DNA of 64,000 bases from NCBI GenBank assembly GCA_042867185.1, contig JBHZQV010000011.1, forward strand, positions 1 through 64,000, written 5' to 3'. How positions within the stretch are numbered: position 1 is the first letter of the stretch; each line of letters starts with the position of its first letter. Made by a program: the position numbers and the translations under genes. The stretch comes from Xylophilus sp042867185 (GTDB lineage Bacteria > Pseudomonadota > Gammaproteobacteria > Burkholderiales > Burkholderiaceae_C). Positions 32,062 to 40,388 of the stretch are shown piece after piece. The notes beneath the pieces are model-generated. The model did not search any database, was not told where the DNA came from, and saw nothing but the letters and a program-made list of their open reading frames with translations.

Positions 32062-33480
32062 ATGCAAAACGCACCGCACAACCTGCTGCTGCCTGATATA
32101 CCAAGGGCAGCGCTGCCCGAAGTACGTAACCACACACGCTACCCGAGCCAATATTTCCAGATGTTGGACGCGCGCGACGCGCTGTTCCATGTAATGGTCA
32201 GCCGCACTACTTACGACTTGCGGCCCGCGGATACGGCGCAAACCGTGGCCGCCTCTGCACCAGACAGTCAGCAACTGCTGGACGCCCAAGAGGCCGATGC
32301 ACAAACCCCGCTCTGCGAAGCAGACGAATATCTTGCGTTTTACGAACCTGCATCCGAGGGAGCGGCCGCAGAACGGCACGCACCGGCCCAGGCCCTTCCT
32401 TCAACGGATGCAGAAGGCCTTTCTTTGCGCAGCGTCTACCAGGAAAGCGACTTCGCGCCCTTCAAGCCCCGGTGCGATCTGTTGATCGTCAATGCGCGCG
32501 CCTGGAGCCCCACGGTCGGTACCGTTGCCACGGTGACGGGTCGCTGGAGCGAAGCCGACCGCAGACCGTCGGCTTGCTGGCCTGCAGGTGCACAGCTCAG
32601 ACGCGCCGATGGGCAATTGCTGTGGCGCAAGGTGATCAACGTCACCGGACCGCGCAGCCTCACCGCCGGAGTGCTGGGCTGGAAGCTGAGCGAACCCGAA
32701 CCGGCGACCTCTGTTCCTATCCGGTGGGAGCTCGCATTCGGGGGAACCAACCAGTGGTGGCCGACGTGGCCATTGCAGCCTTGGACGCCTCCCGACGATA
32801 AAACGGATGTTCCTCTCGACTTTCACTGCACCACCAACCCGGCGGGCACCGGCTGGGCTACCGCACCGTGGCGCAACGCCGTAATGGACCGTGTGCGGCG
32901 CCTGCGTGCACCACAACTGGAGGCATTGGACAAGCCCTTCGGCGCGCACCATGCCAATGCCGCCACCCGCGCGGCGGGCCGGCAGCCCGGAAAGGCAGGC
33001 GACGCTTATTCGGCCATCGGCCTCGGCCCGGTCGGGCGCTGGTGGCTGCCGCGGCGCGCGTCGGCAGGCACTTACGACGCCGCATGGCGCGAAAGCCGCT
33101 GGCCACGGCTGCCCGTGGATTTCGACTTCGGCTACTGGAACTGCGCTCCCGCCGACCAGCAGATCGACCACCCCGTTGGTGGCGAATGGATGACCTTGGT
33201 CAACCTGACGCCTGCCGGCCAGACCGCACTGCGGCTTCCCGCACCCGACCTGCATCTGAGGGTGCGTTTGCGCGCCGGGCCCGTCTTCGTGCTTCCGATG
33301 CGGATCGACACCGTGCTGCTCGACCTGGCCGCCATGACGCTCACCCTGGTTCACCGCCGCTGCGTGGCCGCCGGGCCGGATTCCGAGGTCCGCGTGCTGG
33401 AACTCGGCACGGGAACCGGCGGCGACCGCCCCGCCGACGCACACGAAGCCCGCGATCCTGCTGCCTGTCGCAGGCCCTGA
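32062..33480 (+). CDS. DUF2169 T6SS adaptor/chaperone, second copy
   Basis: 472 residues, with the same blocks as the copy at 598: TRYPSQYFQMLDARDALFHV, VYQESDFAPFKPRCDLL, LAFGGTNQWW, IGLGPVGRWWLPRRASAGTY and FGYWNCAPADQQIDHPVGG. It is about 20 residues longer because of inserts near residues 60-115 and 230-280. The expected role is loading of the DUF4150 tip and its toxin onto VgrG. Unlike the first cluster, no vgrG precedes it, so it must use a spike encoded elsewhere. The last 30 residues are rich in Arg, Asp and Ala and may be poorly conserved. Confidence 0.9.
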   Translation: MQNAPHNLLLPDIPRAALPEVRNHTRYPSQYFQMLDARDALFHVMVSRTTYDLRPADTAQTVAASAPDSQQLLDAQEADAQTPLCEADEYLAFYEPASEGAAAERHAPAQALPSTDAEGLSLRSVYQESDFAPFKPRCDLLIVNARAWSPTVGTVATVTGRWSEADRRPSACWPAGAQLRRADGQLLWRKVINVTGPRSLTAGVLGWKLSEPEPATSVPIRWELAFGGTNQWWPTWPLQPWTPPDDKTDVPLDFHCTTNPAGTGWATAPWRNAVMDRVRRLRAPQLEALDKPFGAHHANAATRAAGRQPGKAGDAYSAIGLGPVGRWWLPRRASAGTYDAAWRESRWPRLPVDFDFGYWNCAPADQQIDHPVGGEWMTLVNLTPAGQTALRLPAPDLHLRVRLRAGPVFVLPMRIDTVLLDLAAMTLTLVHRRCVAAGPDSEVRVLELGTGTGGDRPADAHEARDPAACRRP

Positions 33481-33513
33481 TTCCTCCCATCCTCTCACCC
33501 ACCCCTACTTGCC

Positions 33514-33873
33514 ATGGCCCTCGAACAAGCAACGGCCCAAGACGCCCGGTTCCGTCTGGTATCGACACTGCCCGACATCTGCGTCACCCCTTCGCGCAAG
33601 GGATACCCCGTGCCGTACCCCGTCACCCACACGATGGACCAGAGCGCGCAGGTCAGCCCCAACGTATTCATCCGCGGTAAAGCGGCCTATCTGCACAACC
33701 AGTCCTATGTCGGCAACGTCAAGGGCGACGAGCCGGGTGGTGGCAAAGGCGTGGTGAGCGGCACCCACGTCAACATCAGCCATAGCGTGGACCACAGCAA
33801 GACCGTCTACATCAACGGCCAGCCGATGGTGCGCACCGGCGATGTGGTGTGGATGAACTGGAAGAAACCGTGA
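33514..33873 (+). CDS. DUF4150 PAAR-like tip protein, second copy
   Basis: 119 residues closely matching the protein at 1937: FRLVSTLPDICVTPSRKGYP, VPYPVTHTMDQSAQVSPNVF, GNVKGDEPGGGKGVVSGTHV, VDHSKTVYINGQPMVRTGD and a final VWMNWKKP. It is the predicted cap of the VgrG spike. It stands alone rather than fused to a toxin, and the toxin gene follows 30 bases later. The position between DUF2169 and a toxin gene repeats the order of the first cluster. Confidence 0.9.
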   Translation: MALEQATAQDARFRLVSTLPDICVTPSRKGYPVPYPVTHTMDQSAQVSPNVFIRGKAAYLHNQSYVGNVKGDEPGGGKGVVSGTHVNISHSVDHSKTVYINGQPMVRTGDVVWMNWKKP

Positions 33874-33903
33874 GGGAGATGGCAGCCCCACAGGGACCGC
33901 GCC

Positions 33904-34983
33904 ATGGCGGATGAGGCTGCCCAGCCGACCGGCTCCGCAGCACCTGGCGAGACGGCCACGGCCCAGGTCCGGCCCAACGGCTTCGCACGTCCCGGGCCGA
34001 TCGGCAACACCGTGGGTGTGGTGGTACCCAAGACCATGCCTGGCCCGGGAGCTGGCGGGGCACTGCCGCCGAAGAAAACCGAAACCGAAGAGGAGCGCAT
34101 CGAAGCGGAGGCACGACCGCTGCTGGACAAGATACGCGAGATCGAAGCCCATGCGAAGAGCCGCAAGGATCTGGCAGAAGCCTCGCCTCTCAAGGAGCGG
34201 CTGGAAGAACTGGCGCAGCAGCAGGAGCAACGGGGCGGCGTGAAGGCAGGAACGGCGCTGGGCGACTACCGCACCGGCGTTTTCGACAAGACGGTCGGCG
34301 CGATGGCCGGCGCGATGGCTGGCATGGGCGGTGGGCGATTCGGGGCGGGCCGTTCGGCCGGCATGGCCGGCAAACCCCCGCCGGTGGAACCGTCGCCCAG
34401 AGCCGGTCCCCGGGTGCCGCCGCATGAGCCGCCTGCGCCCAAGCCTGCAGGTGGCGGCAACAACGGCGGCTACATTCCCAGGACCGGCAGGCGCCGGCCC
34501 GGCCGGCGCTGCGAACTGGTGCCGCACAACGAGCTGGAGTGCCCGCCGGGCCAGGACCGCCACCACGTGGTGCCCGACTTCACCTACCGCACCGGCGCCC
34601 GCCCCAAGAAGGGCAGCGACACCGCAGGCCGGGCCCCGGGCGCGCCCACGCTCGACAACGGCCTGGCGATCTGCCTGTCGGACGAAGAACACAAGGCGGC
34701 GCACAGGGAAGACAAGCGGTTCAAGGGCGCCTCCGACAGCACCCGGGGCGGCGCGGTGGCCGGCACCATGACGGGTCAGCAGGCCAAGACCATCTCGGCC
34801 TCCAACGTGGAAAAGGCCACCGGCGGCAAGAAGGGCGGTGGCTGCAGCAAGCAGGATCTGATGGATCAGCTGAGAAAGCAGACCGAGGACGATGCGGTGC
34901 TGCGGGGGGATAAGAGTCTCAAGGCTTTCAACAAGCGTGATGGCGCGGCTGAAGCTGTGGCCGGACGTCGCAGGAAGAAATAA
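33904..34983 (+). CDS. T6SS-associated toxin with HNH-type (HHVVPD) nuclease core
   Basis: 359 residues. Residues 1-60 carry VRPNGFARPGPIGNTVGVVV and PPKKTETEEE, very like the leader of the toxin at 2303. A charged helix follows (about 62-120), then a Gly/Ala/Met-rich segment (AMAGAMAGMGGGRFGAGRSA) and a proline-rich linker. The nuclease core has GQDRHHVVPDFTYRTG at about 216-231, DNGLAICLSDEEHKAAHRED at about 251-270: His-His, Asn and His in the spacing of an HNH/Endo VII fold. A helical tail of about 80 residues ends the protein. That tail is duplicated at 36721-36987. The stop is directly followed by the ATG of the immunity gene. Confidence 0.8.
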   Translation: MADEAAQPTGSAAPGETATAQVRPNGFARPGPIGNTVGVVVPKTMPGPGAGGALPPKKTETEEERIEAEARPLLDKIREIEAHAKSRKDLAEASPLKERLEELAQQQEQRGGVKAGTALGDYRTGVFDKTVGAMAGAMAGMGGGRFGAGRSAGMAGKPPPVEPSPRAGPRVPPHEPPAPKPAGGGNNGGYIPRTGRRRPGRRCELVPHNELECPPGQDRHHVVPDFTYRTGARPKKGSDTAGRAPGAPTLDNGLAICLSDEEHKAAHREDKRFKGASDSTRGGAVAGTMTGQQAKTISASNVEKATGGKKGGGCSKQDLMDQLRKQTEDDAVLRGDKSLKAFNKRDGAAEAVAGRRRKK

Positions 34984-36720
34984 ATGGTCAAGTCACGGTA
35001 TCAAAAGACTTTTCAATCAGCTGCCTTAATTGAAGGGTGGGAACCCCTGATCATCGAATCGGTCGATGGTTTTGATGAAGGTGGCGAACACATTAGCGTG
35101 GTGTCTCGGTACGAGCCGCTAGTGGTTCCAGATGATCCTTGGGTAGCAATGCCTTATGAGGGACAAAATCTTGTTTCATGCTGCCTATGGCAACCTCCTA
35201 TAAACGTCAGGTACAACTTCCGCTGTGTTATTTCCGAAGAAGGCTACGTCAACATCTACGGGCCGGGCGGTGAGCCGGACGCCACCTACCAGATCGAAGA
35301 CGCGGGCGTCTGGCGCAAGGGCGCACCGGGCTACGGCTACCTCAGCCGTATCCGCGCCATCGGCCGGGGCCTGTATGTCTGCGGCGACGCGCGCCAGGTC
35401 TACCGGCTGGTGTTTCCGTCCAACGCGGCCGATGCCGAACAGCTGCTGCGCCGCGCGCGCTTCATGGCGCTCGACCAGGAGATCCGCCAGGCGCCCACGC
35501 CGCCCATGCCCGACGGGCGCGACGAAGCCGCCTTCGACGCCTGGCTGGACACCACCGACACCTGCCAGTTCAACGATATCGGCGGCACATCGGAATCCGA
35601 CATCTATGCCGTCGGCGACGAAGCCTGGCACTTCGACGGCACCACCTGGCGCCAGCTTGCGTTGCCCAACGACGGCGAGCGGCTGCATGTGGTCCATGCG
35701 ATCGATGCGCGGCGCGTCGTACTGGCCGGGGCCAACGGCTATGTGCTGGTGGGCAATGCCACCGAAGGCTTCGCCAACCTCAGCAGCGTGGACGACAACC
35801 AGACCTTCACCGGCGCCGCGTGGTTCGACGGGCGGCTCTGGCTTGCGGCCAGCACCGGGCTGTTCGCCCTGGACCCTGCCACGCGCCGGATCGTGCCGGT
35901 GGCCACCGGCCTGGTGCCGGAGTTGCAGGATGCGCATCTGCTCGAAGCCAAGGACGGCGTGCTCTGGAGCTTTGGCTTCAAGGACCTGGCGTACCTGGAC
36001 ACACGGGCTGCCGCTGGCGCCGAGGGTCGGCCGGCCGCGTGGGCGCGGATTCATCATCCGGACAACTCGCGCATCGGCGATCCGGTGGCGGCCACCGCAG
36101 AGCGCCGACCGCCTGAAGAAGCCGATGCCGAAACCCGACCGGTGCCGGCCTGGCTGCGCGCTGCCGCCACGGCTCCCGCGTCGGTGGCCGAGCCTTGGAG
36201 CAGCGCGCAGGGCCCGGTCATGCGGGCCATCGCCCTGGTCGGGCGCTACGTCGGCAAGCAGTTCGCCGCGTCGCTGCGACCGCTGGGCATCAGGGAGGCC
36301 GACTTGCTGCGGCCGCAGACTTCGCGCTACGAGGTCATGCTGCCGCGCCACGGCGTCACCCTGGTGCTGCAGCACACCGCGGTGCCCGACACACTCGTGC
36401 TCAAGCACGGCATGCCTGCCGGTGGCGCATGGGGCCTGGCCGAGGTGCGCCTGCTGGCGCCCGCAGGCGCCGCGCAGAAACAAGGTGCGGCCTGGCGCGG
36501 CGTGTGGCCCGCAAACCTCGATCCTGCTGCAGAAGCCGACGACGTGTTGCATCAAGCCATCGACACCTGGGGCGAGGACTACACCGAGGCCGGCCGGCAG
36601 GTCAGCTTCTTCACCGACGGGCCGGAAGGCGCTGCCTGGGTGGTGAATCTGGAGTGGATGCCGAAGGAGCAGAGGCTGCGGCAGTTGCGGGTGCTGCACA
36701 TGGGAAGCTACCTGCCCTGA
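34731..36720 (+). repeat. Tandem duplication, copy 1 (toxin tail plus immunity gene)
   Basis: The block from CTCCGACAGC (34731) to the end of the first immunity gene recurs at 36729-38714, offset by about 2 kb. Toxin-tail DNA is almost identical, the first 75 codons of the immunity genes are unlike each other, and the remainder is again highly similar. Confidence 0.88.
34984..36720 (+). CDS. Large beta-propeller-like immunity protein A
   Basis: 578 residues, AT-rich for the first 75 codons and GC-rich after. It starts right after the toxin stop, with AGGAAG just upstream, so it is the likely immunity partner. The region about 75-350 shows blade-like repeats typical of a beta-propeller: RIRAIGRGLYVCGDARQVYR, DIGGTSESDIYAVGDEAWHF, HAIDARRVVLAGANGYVLV, AAWFDGRLWLAASTGLFALD and LLEAKDGVLWSFGFKDLAYL. 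After a Pro/Glu linker the C-terminal 170 residues (LPRHGVTLVLQ, GLAEVRLLAPAG, then FFTDGPEGAAWVVNLEW) loosely recall the layout of the immunity proteins at 3358 and 3842. No secretion signal is present. The family is not one I can name. Confidence 0.65.
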   Translation: MVKSRYQKTFQSAALIEGWEPLIIESVDGFDEGGEHISVVSRYEPLVVPDDPWVAMPYEGQNLVSCCLWQPPINVRYNFRCVISEEGYVNIYGPGGEPDATYQIEDAGVWRKGAPGYGYLSRIRAIGRGLYVCGDARQVYRLVFPSNAADAEQLLRRARFMALDQEIRQAPTPPMPDGRDEAAFDAWLDTTDTCQFNDIGGTSESDIYAVGDEAWHFDGTTWRQLALPNDGERLHVVHAIDARRVVLAGANGYVLVGNATEGFANLSSVDDNQTFTGAAWFDGRLWLAASTGLFALDPATRRIVPVATGLVPELQDAHLLEAKDGVLWSFGFKDLAYLDTRAAAGAEGRPAAWARIHHPDNSRIGDPVAATAERRPPEEADAETRPVPAWLRAAATAPASVAEPWSSAQGPVMRAIALVGRYVGKQFAASLRPLGIREADLLRPQTSRYEVMLPRHGVTLVLQHTAVPDTLVLKHGMPAGGAWGLAEVRLLAPAGAAQKQGAAWRGVWPANLDPAAEADDVLHQAIDTWGEDYTEAGRQVSFFTDGPEGAAWVVNLEWMPKEQRLRQLRVLHMGSYLP

Positions 36721-36987
36721 TGCGCCTGCTCCGACAGCACCCGGGGCGGCGCGGTGGCCGGCACCATGACGGGTCAGCAGGCCAAGACCATCTCGGCCTC
36801 CAACGTGGAAAAGGCCACCGGCGGCAAGAAGGGCGGTGGCTGCAGCAAGCAGGATCTGATGGATCAGCTGAGAAAGCAGACCGAGGACGATGCGGTGCTG
36901 CGGGGTGACAAGAATCTCAAGACTTTCAACAAGCGTAATGGCGCGGCTGAGGCTGTGAATGGACGCCGACCAGGACGACTGAATTAA
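36721..36987 (+). pseudogene. Orphan toxin tail (second copy of the last 80 codons)
   Basis: Directly after the first immunity stop, the sequence repeats the toxin C-terminus from SDSTRGGAVAGTM to KRNGAAEAV, with a changed end (NGRRPGRLN). It has no catalytic HHVVPD core and no start except ATG 36754. It is what remains of the toxin end at the junction of the tandem duplication. It may still be translated as a 77-aa helical fragment. Confidence 0.8.
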
Positions 36988-38714
36988 TTATGAAACCGAC
37001 TACTGACAAGACAATGGTTGCAGGCAGTTTGGTAGAGAACTGCAAGGCCAACTTTGTAGAGCATCCCGACTTTCTTGAGGGGGATGACTACGTATCTACA
37101 GTTTTTTCCAACCTGGATTTGGAAAACACTGAAGAGCCTAGGGGTGCTGTGGTGTACGAAGGCCATCGGTTGATCTCTTGCTGCGCTTGGCCCTCACCGA
37201 TCGGCAGCGACCTCAAATTTCGTTGCGTAATTTCAGAAGAAGGCTACGTCAACATCTACGGCCCGGGCGGCAACCCTTACGCCACCTACCAGATCGAAGA
37301 CGCGGGCGTCTGGCGCCAAGGCGCACCGGGCTACGGCTACCTCAGCCGCATCCGCGCCATAGGCCGGGGCCTGTATGTCTGCGGCGATGCCCGCCAGGTC
37401 TACCGTCTGGTATTCCCGTCCAACGCGGCCGATGCCGAAGCACTGCTGCGCCGCGCGCGCTTCATGGCGCTCGACCAGGAGATCCGCCAGGCGCCCACGC
37501 CGCCCATGCCCGACGGGCGCGACGAGGCGGCCTTCGACGCTTGGCTGGACGCTACCGACACCTGCCAGTTCAGCGACATCGGCGGCACGTCCGAATCCGA
37601 TATCTATGCGGTGGGCGACGAGGCCTGGCACTTCGACGGCAGCGCCTGGCGCCAGCTTGCGTTGCCCAACGACGGCGAGCGGCTGCATGTGGTGCATGCG
37701 ATAGACGCCCGGCGCATCGTGCTGGCCGGGGCCAACGGCTATGTGCTGGTGGGCAATGCCACCGAAGGCTTCACCGACCTCAGCAGCGTGGACGACAACC
37801 AGACCTTCACCGGCGCCGCGTGGTTCGAAGGCCGGCTCTGGCTGGCGGCCGACACCGGGCTGTTCGCCCTGGACCCCGAGACCCGCCGCATCGCGCCCAT
37901 GGCCACCGGCCTGGTGCCGGAGCTGCAGGATGCGCACCTGCTCGAAGCCAAGGACGGGGTGCTCTGGAGCTTCGGCTTCAAGGATCTCGCGTACCTGGAC
38001 ACACGGGACGCAGCCGAAGGCCGGCCGGCCGTGTGGGTGCGCGTGCACAACCCCGACAACCCGCGCATCGGCGAGCCCGTGGCCGCCAAGGCGGAGCGCC
38101 GGCCGCCTGCGGAGGACGAGGGCGAGGCGCAGCCCGTGCCGATATGGCTGGGCACCGTCACCCGAGCGCCCGCCTCCGTGGCGGAGCCCTGGAACAGCGC
38201 GCAGGGCCCGGTCATGCGGGCCATCGCCCTGGTCGGGCGCTACGTGGGCAAGTCGTTTGCCGCATCGCTGCGACCGCTGGGCGTGACCGAAGCGGACCTG
38301 TTCCGCGCGCAGACCCAGCGCTACGAGGTGGTGCTGCCGCAGCACGGCGTCACCCTGGTGCTGCAGCAGGCCAAGGTGCCCGAGGAGATCGTGCGGAAGC
38401 ACGGCGCACCTGTCGGCGGTGCATGGGGCCTGGCCGAGGTGCGGTTGCTGGCCCCCGCGGGTGCCGGGCAGGACAAGCGTGCGGCCTGGCACGGCGCATG
38501 GCCCGGCGGCCTCGATCCCGCCGCGGATGCGGACAAGGTGATGCAGCAGGCCATCGACACCTGGGGCGAGGACTACACCGAAGCCGGCCGGCAGATCAGC
38601 TTCTTCACCGACGGGCCGCAGGGTGCGGCGTGGGCCGTCAACCTGGAGTGGATGCCCAGGGAGCAGAAACTGCGGCAGCTGCGGGTGCTGCACATGGGGA
38701 GCTACCTGCCCTGA
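36729..38714 (+). repeat. Tandem duplication, copy 2 (orphan toxin tail plus immunity gene)
   Basis: Second copy of the block at 34731-36720. The units are adjacent and in the same direction. The break in similarity at 36990-37220 covers the N-terminus of the second immunity gene. Confidence 0.88.
36990..38714 (+). CDS. Large beta-propeller-like immunity protein B
   Basis: 574 residues. From CVISEEGYVNIYGPGG (about residue 77) to the end it is about 85-90 percent identical to the protein at 34984, including the blades RIRAIGRGLYVCGDARQVYR and ANGYVLVGNATEGF. The first 75 residues (MKPTTDKTMVAGSLVENCKA, then LISCCAWPSP) keep only a few matching positions with that protein. This points to exchange or fast change of the N-terminus, which may be the part that recognises the toxin. 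No intact toxin accompanies this copy, so it may defend against toxins of sibling strains. No terminator is obvious in the 200 bases that follow. Confidence 0.65.
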   Translation: MKPTTDKTMVAGSLVENCKANFVEHPDFLEGDDYVSTVFSNLDLENTEEPRGAVVYEGHRLISCCAWPSPIGSDLKFRCVISEEGYVNIYGPGGNPYATYQIEDAGVWRQGAPGYGYLSRIRAIGRGLYVCGDARQVYRLVFPSNAADAEALLRRARFMALDQEIRQAPTPPMPDGRDEAAFDAWLDATDTCQFSDIGGTSESDIYAVGDEAWHFDGSAWRQLALPNDGERLHVVHAIDARRIVLAGANGYVLVGNATEGFTDLSSVDDNQTFTGAAWFEGRLWLAADTGLFALDPETRRIAPMATGLVPELQDAHLLEAKDGVLWSFGFKDLAYLDTRDAAEGRPAVWVRVHNPDNPRIGEPVAAKAERRPPAEDEGEAQPVPIWLGTVTRAPASVAEPWNSAQGPVMRAIALVGRYVGKSFAASLRPLGVTEADLFRAQTQRYEVVLPQHGVTLVLQQAKVPEEIVRKHGAPVGGAWGLAEVRLLAPAGAGQDKRAAWHGAWPGGLDPAADADKVMQQAIDTWGEDYTEAGRQISFFTDGPQGAAWAVNLEWMPREQKLRQLRVLHMGSYLP

Positions 38715-38912
38715 GGCGCCACGGCTTGGTGGAGGCGATGGCTGTGTCTGAAACACGGCACATGCGAGAACGCACTATGCATGGTGACTTACCTCGGCCC
38801 TCTCTGCTTTGTGCAGACCTCGCTTAGCTTCACTTCGAATACTGAAGCGGTTTCCTGTCTACCTAGGCTTGCAGTCCAGAGCGCAGTAGGACAGGCCTGT
38901 CGAGTGCCCTTG

Positions 38913-40388
38913 CTACACCGGCTCCCACCGCCCCGCGATGTTCTTCAGCAGCTGCCCCACCGCCGCCAGCCGGCGGTTGCGCACGTCCAGCAGGGTGCGC
39001 TCGGCCGCCAGCGCGGTGGCCTGGGCGGTGACCACGTTGAGGTAGCTGACGGTGCCGGCGCGGTACTGGTTGTCGGTGACGTCGCGGGCGCGGCGGGCGG
39101 CGGCCAGGGCGGCGGCCTGCACCGCCTCTTCGCGCTCCAGGTTGGCGGCGACGACCAGGTTGTCCTCCACCTCCTGCAGCGCGGTCAGCACCGTCTGGCG
39201 GTAGGTGGCCGCGGCGATGTCGGTGTTGGCGCGGGCCGATTCCACCGCGGCGCGGCGGGCCCCGCCGTCGAAGAGCGACACCGCCAGCGCAGGCCCCAGC
39301 GACCAGAACAGGTTGGGCGCGTTGACCAGGTCGCCGAGGGTGCTGCTGCGGTAGCCGGCGCTGGCCGAGAGCGTCAGCGCCGGGAAGAAGGCGGCGCGGG
39401 CCACGCCGATCTGCGCGTTGGCCGCCGCCACCCGGCGCTCGGCCGCGGCGATGTCGGGCCGGCGCTGCAGCAGCTGCGAGGGCAGTTGCAGCGGTGCCGC
39501 GGGCGCCTGGGGCAGCACCGCCGTGCGCGGCAGGTCGAACGCCGCCGGCGCCTGGCCGACCAGCGCGGCCAGCGCGTGCTCCAGCTGGGCGCGGGTGGTG
39601 TCCACCTCGATCTGCTGCGCCAGGGTGGACTGGAGCTGCGACTCGGCCTGCGCCACGTCGACCGACGCCGCCACGCCCGCCGCGTAGCGGTTGCGGGTGA
39701 GCTGCAGCGACCGGCGGTAGGCGGCCTGGGTGTCGGCCAGCAGTTGCGACTGCACCTCGGCCGCGCGCAAGGAGAAGTAGGTCTGCGCCAGCGTGGCCTG
39801 GGTGGAGAGGCGCAGCGCGGCCACGTCGTCGGCGCTGGCCTGCAAGCCGGCCTGGGCGGCATCGACCGCGCCCGAGACGCGGCCCCACAGGTCCAGCTCC
39901 CAGCTGGCGCTGGCGCCCAGGGTGTAGAGGGTGCGCGGCCGGCCGCCGGTGCTGCCGACCGGGTTGCCCGCCGCATCGACCGTGCCGGCGCTGCTGCTGC
40001 TGCTCACGCTGCGGGTGCCGCCGAAGTTGCCGTTGACCGTGGGCAGCAGCGCGGCGCGGCTGCTGCCCAGCGCCGCCTGCGCCGCGCGCAGCCGGGCCAC
40101 GCTGGCGGCGAGGTTCTGGTTGCCGGCCGCGGCCTGCTGCTGCAGCCGGTCGAGCACCGGGTCCTGGAACAGCGTCCACCAGGCATCGGGCACGGCCGCC
40201 GCCTGCGGATCGGCGGGCTGCCACAGGCCCGCCTCCTTGTAGGCGGCCGGCAGGTCCATCGGCGGGGGGGCGGTGGGCAGCGGCGCGCTGCTGCAGGCGG
40301 CCAGGGCGGCCGCTGCCACCCCCGAGGCGATGCTATGAAATCGATAGCTGGTGGCCGGCGCAGGTCGCCGGCTGGGGGCATTTTTCAT
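38913..40388 (-). CDS. RND efflux outer-membrane factor (NodT/OprM type), lipoprotein
   Basis: 491 residues. The signal peptide ends in AALAAC (Cys32). Two OEP repeats follow, each with long helices: WWTLFQDPVLDRLQQQAAAG, LGASASWELDLWGRVSGAVD in the first, and LLQRRPDIAAAERRVAAANA, FPALTLSASAGYRSS, EVEDNLVVAANLEREE in the second. It forms the trimeric channel that exports substrates of the pumps upstream. The start overlaps the stop of the pump gene (ATGA). Unusually, the first 20 codons (MKNAPSRRPAPATSYRFHSI) are supplied by a copy of an interspersed hairpin repeat found elsewhere between genes, so the true start or signal could differ in relatives. Confidence 0.92.
   Translation of the reverse strand: MKNAPSRRPAPATSYRFHSIASGVAAAALAACSSAPLPTAPPPMDLPAAYKEAGLWQPADPQAAAVPDAWWTLFQDPVLDRLQQQAAAGNQNLAASVARLRAAQAALGSSRAALLPTVNGNFGGTRSVSSSSSAGTVDAAGNPVGSTGGRPRTLYTLGASASWELDLWGRVSGAVDAAQAGLQASADDVAALRLSTQATLAQTYFSLRAAEVQSQLLADTQAAYRRSLQLTRNRYAAGVAASVDVAQAESQLQSTLAQQIEVDTTRAQLEHALAALVGQAPAAFDLPRTAVLPQAPAAPLQLPSQLLQRRPDIAAAERRVAAANAQIGVARAAFFPALTLSASAGYRSSTLGDLVNAPNLFWSLGPALAVSLFDGGARRAAVESARANTDIAAATYRQTVLTALQEVEDNLVVAANLEREEAVQAAALAAARRARDVTDNQYRAGTVSYLNVVTAQATALAAERTLLDVRNRRLAAVGQLLKNIAGRWEPV
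40331..40388 (+). repeat. Short interspersed hairpin repeat, copy 1 (inside outer-membrane factor gene)
   Basis: Reads ATCGATAGCTGGTGGCCGGC, then an 8-bp stem region GCCGGCG..CGCCGGC, ending TTTTTCAT. It aligns over about 55 bases with the copies at 44081, 59693 and, more loosely, 62821. On the minus strand it encodes the start of the outer-membrane factor's signal peptide. Confidence 0.75.
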
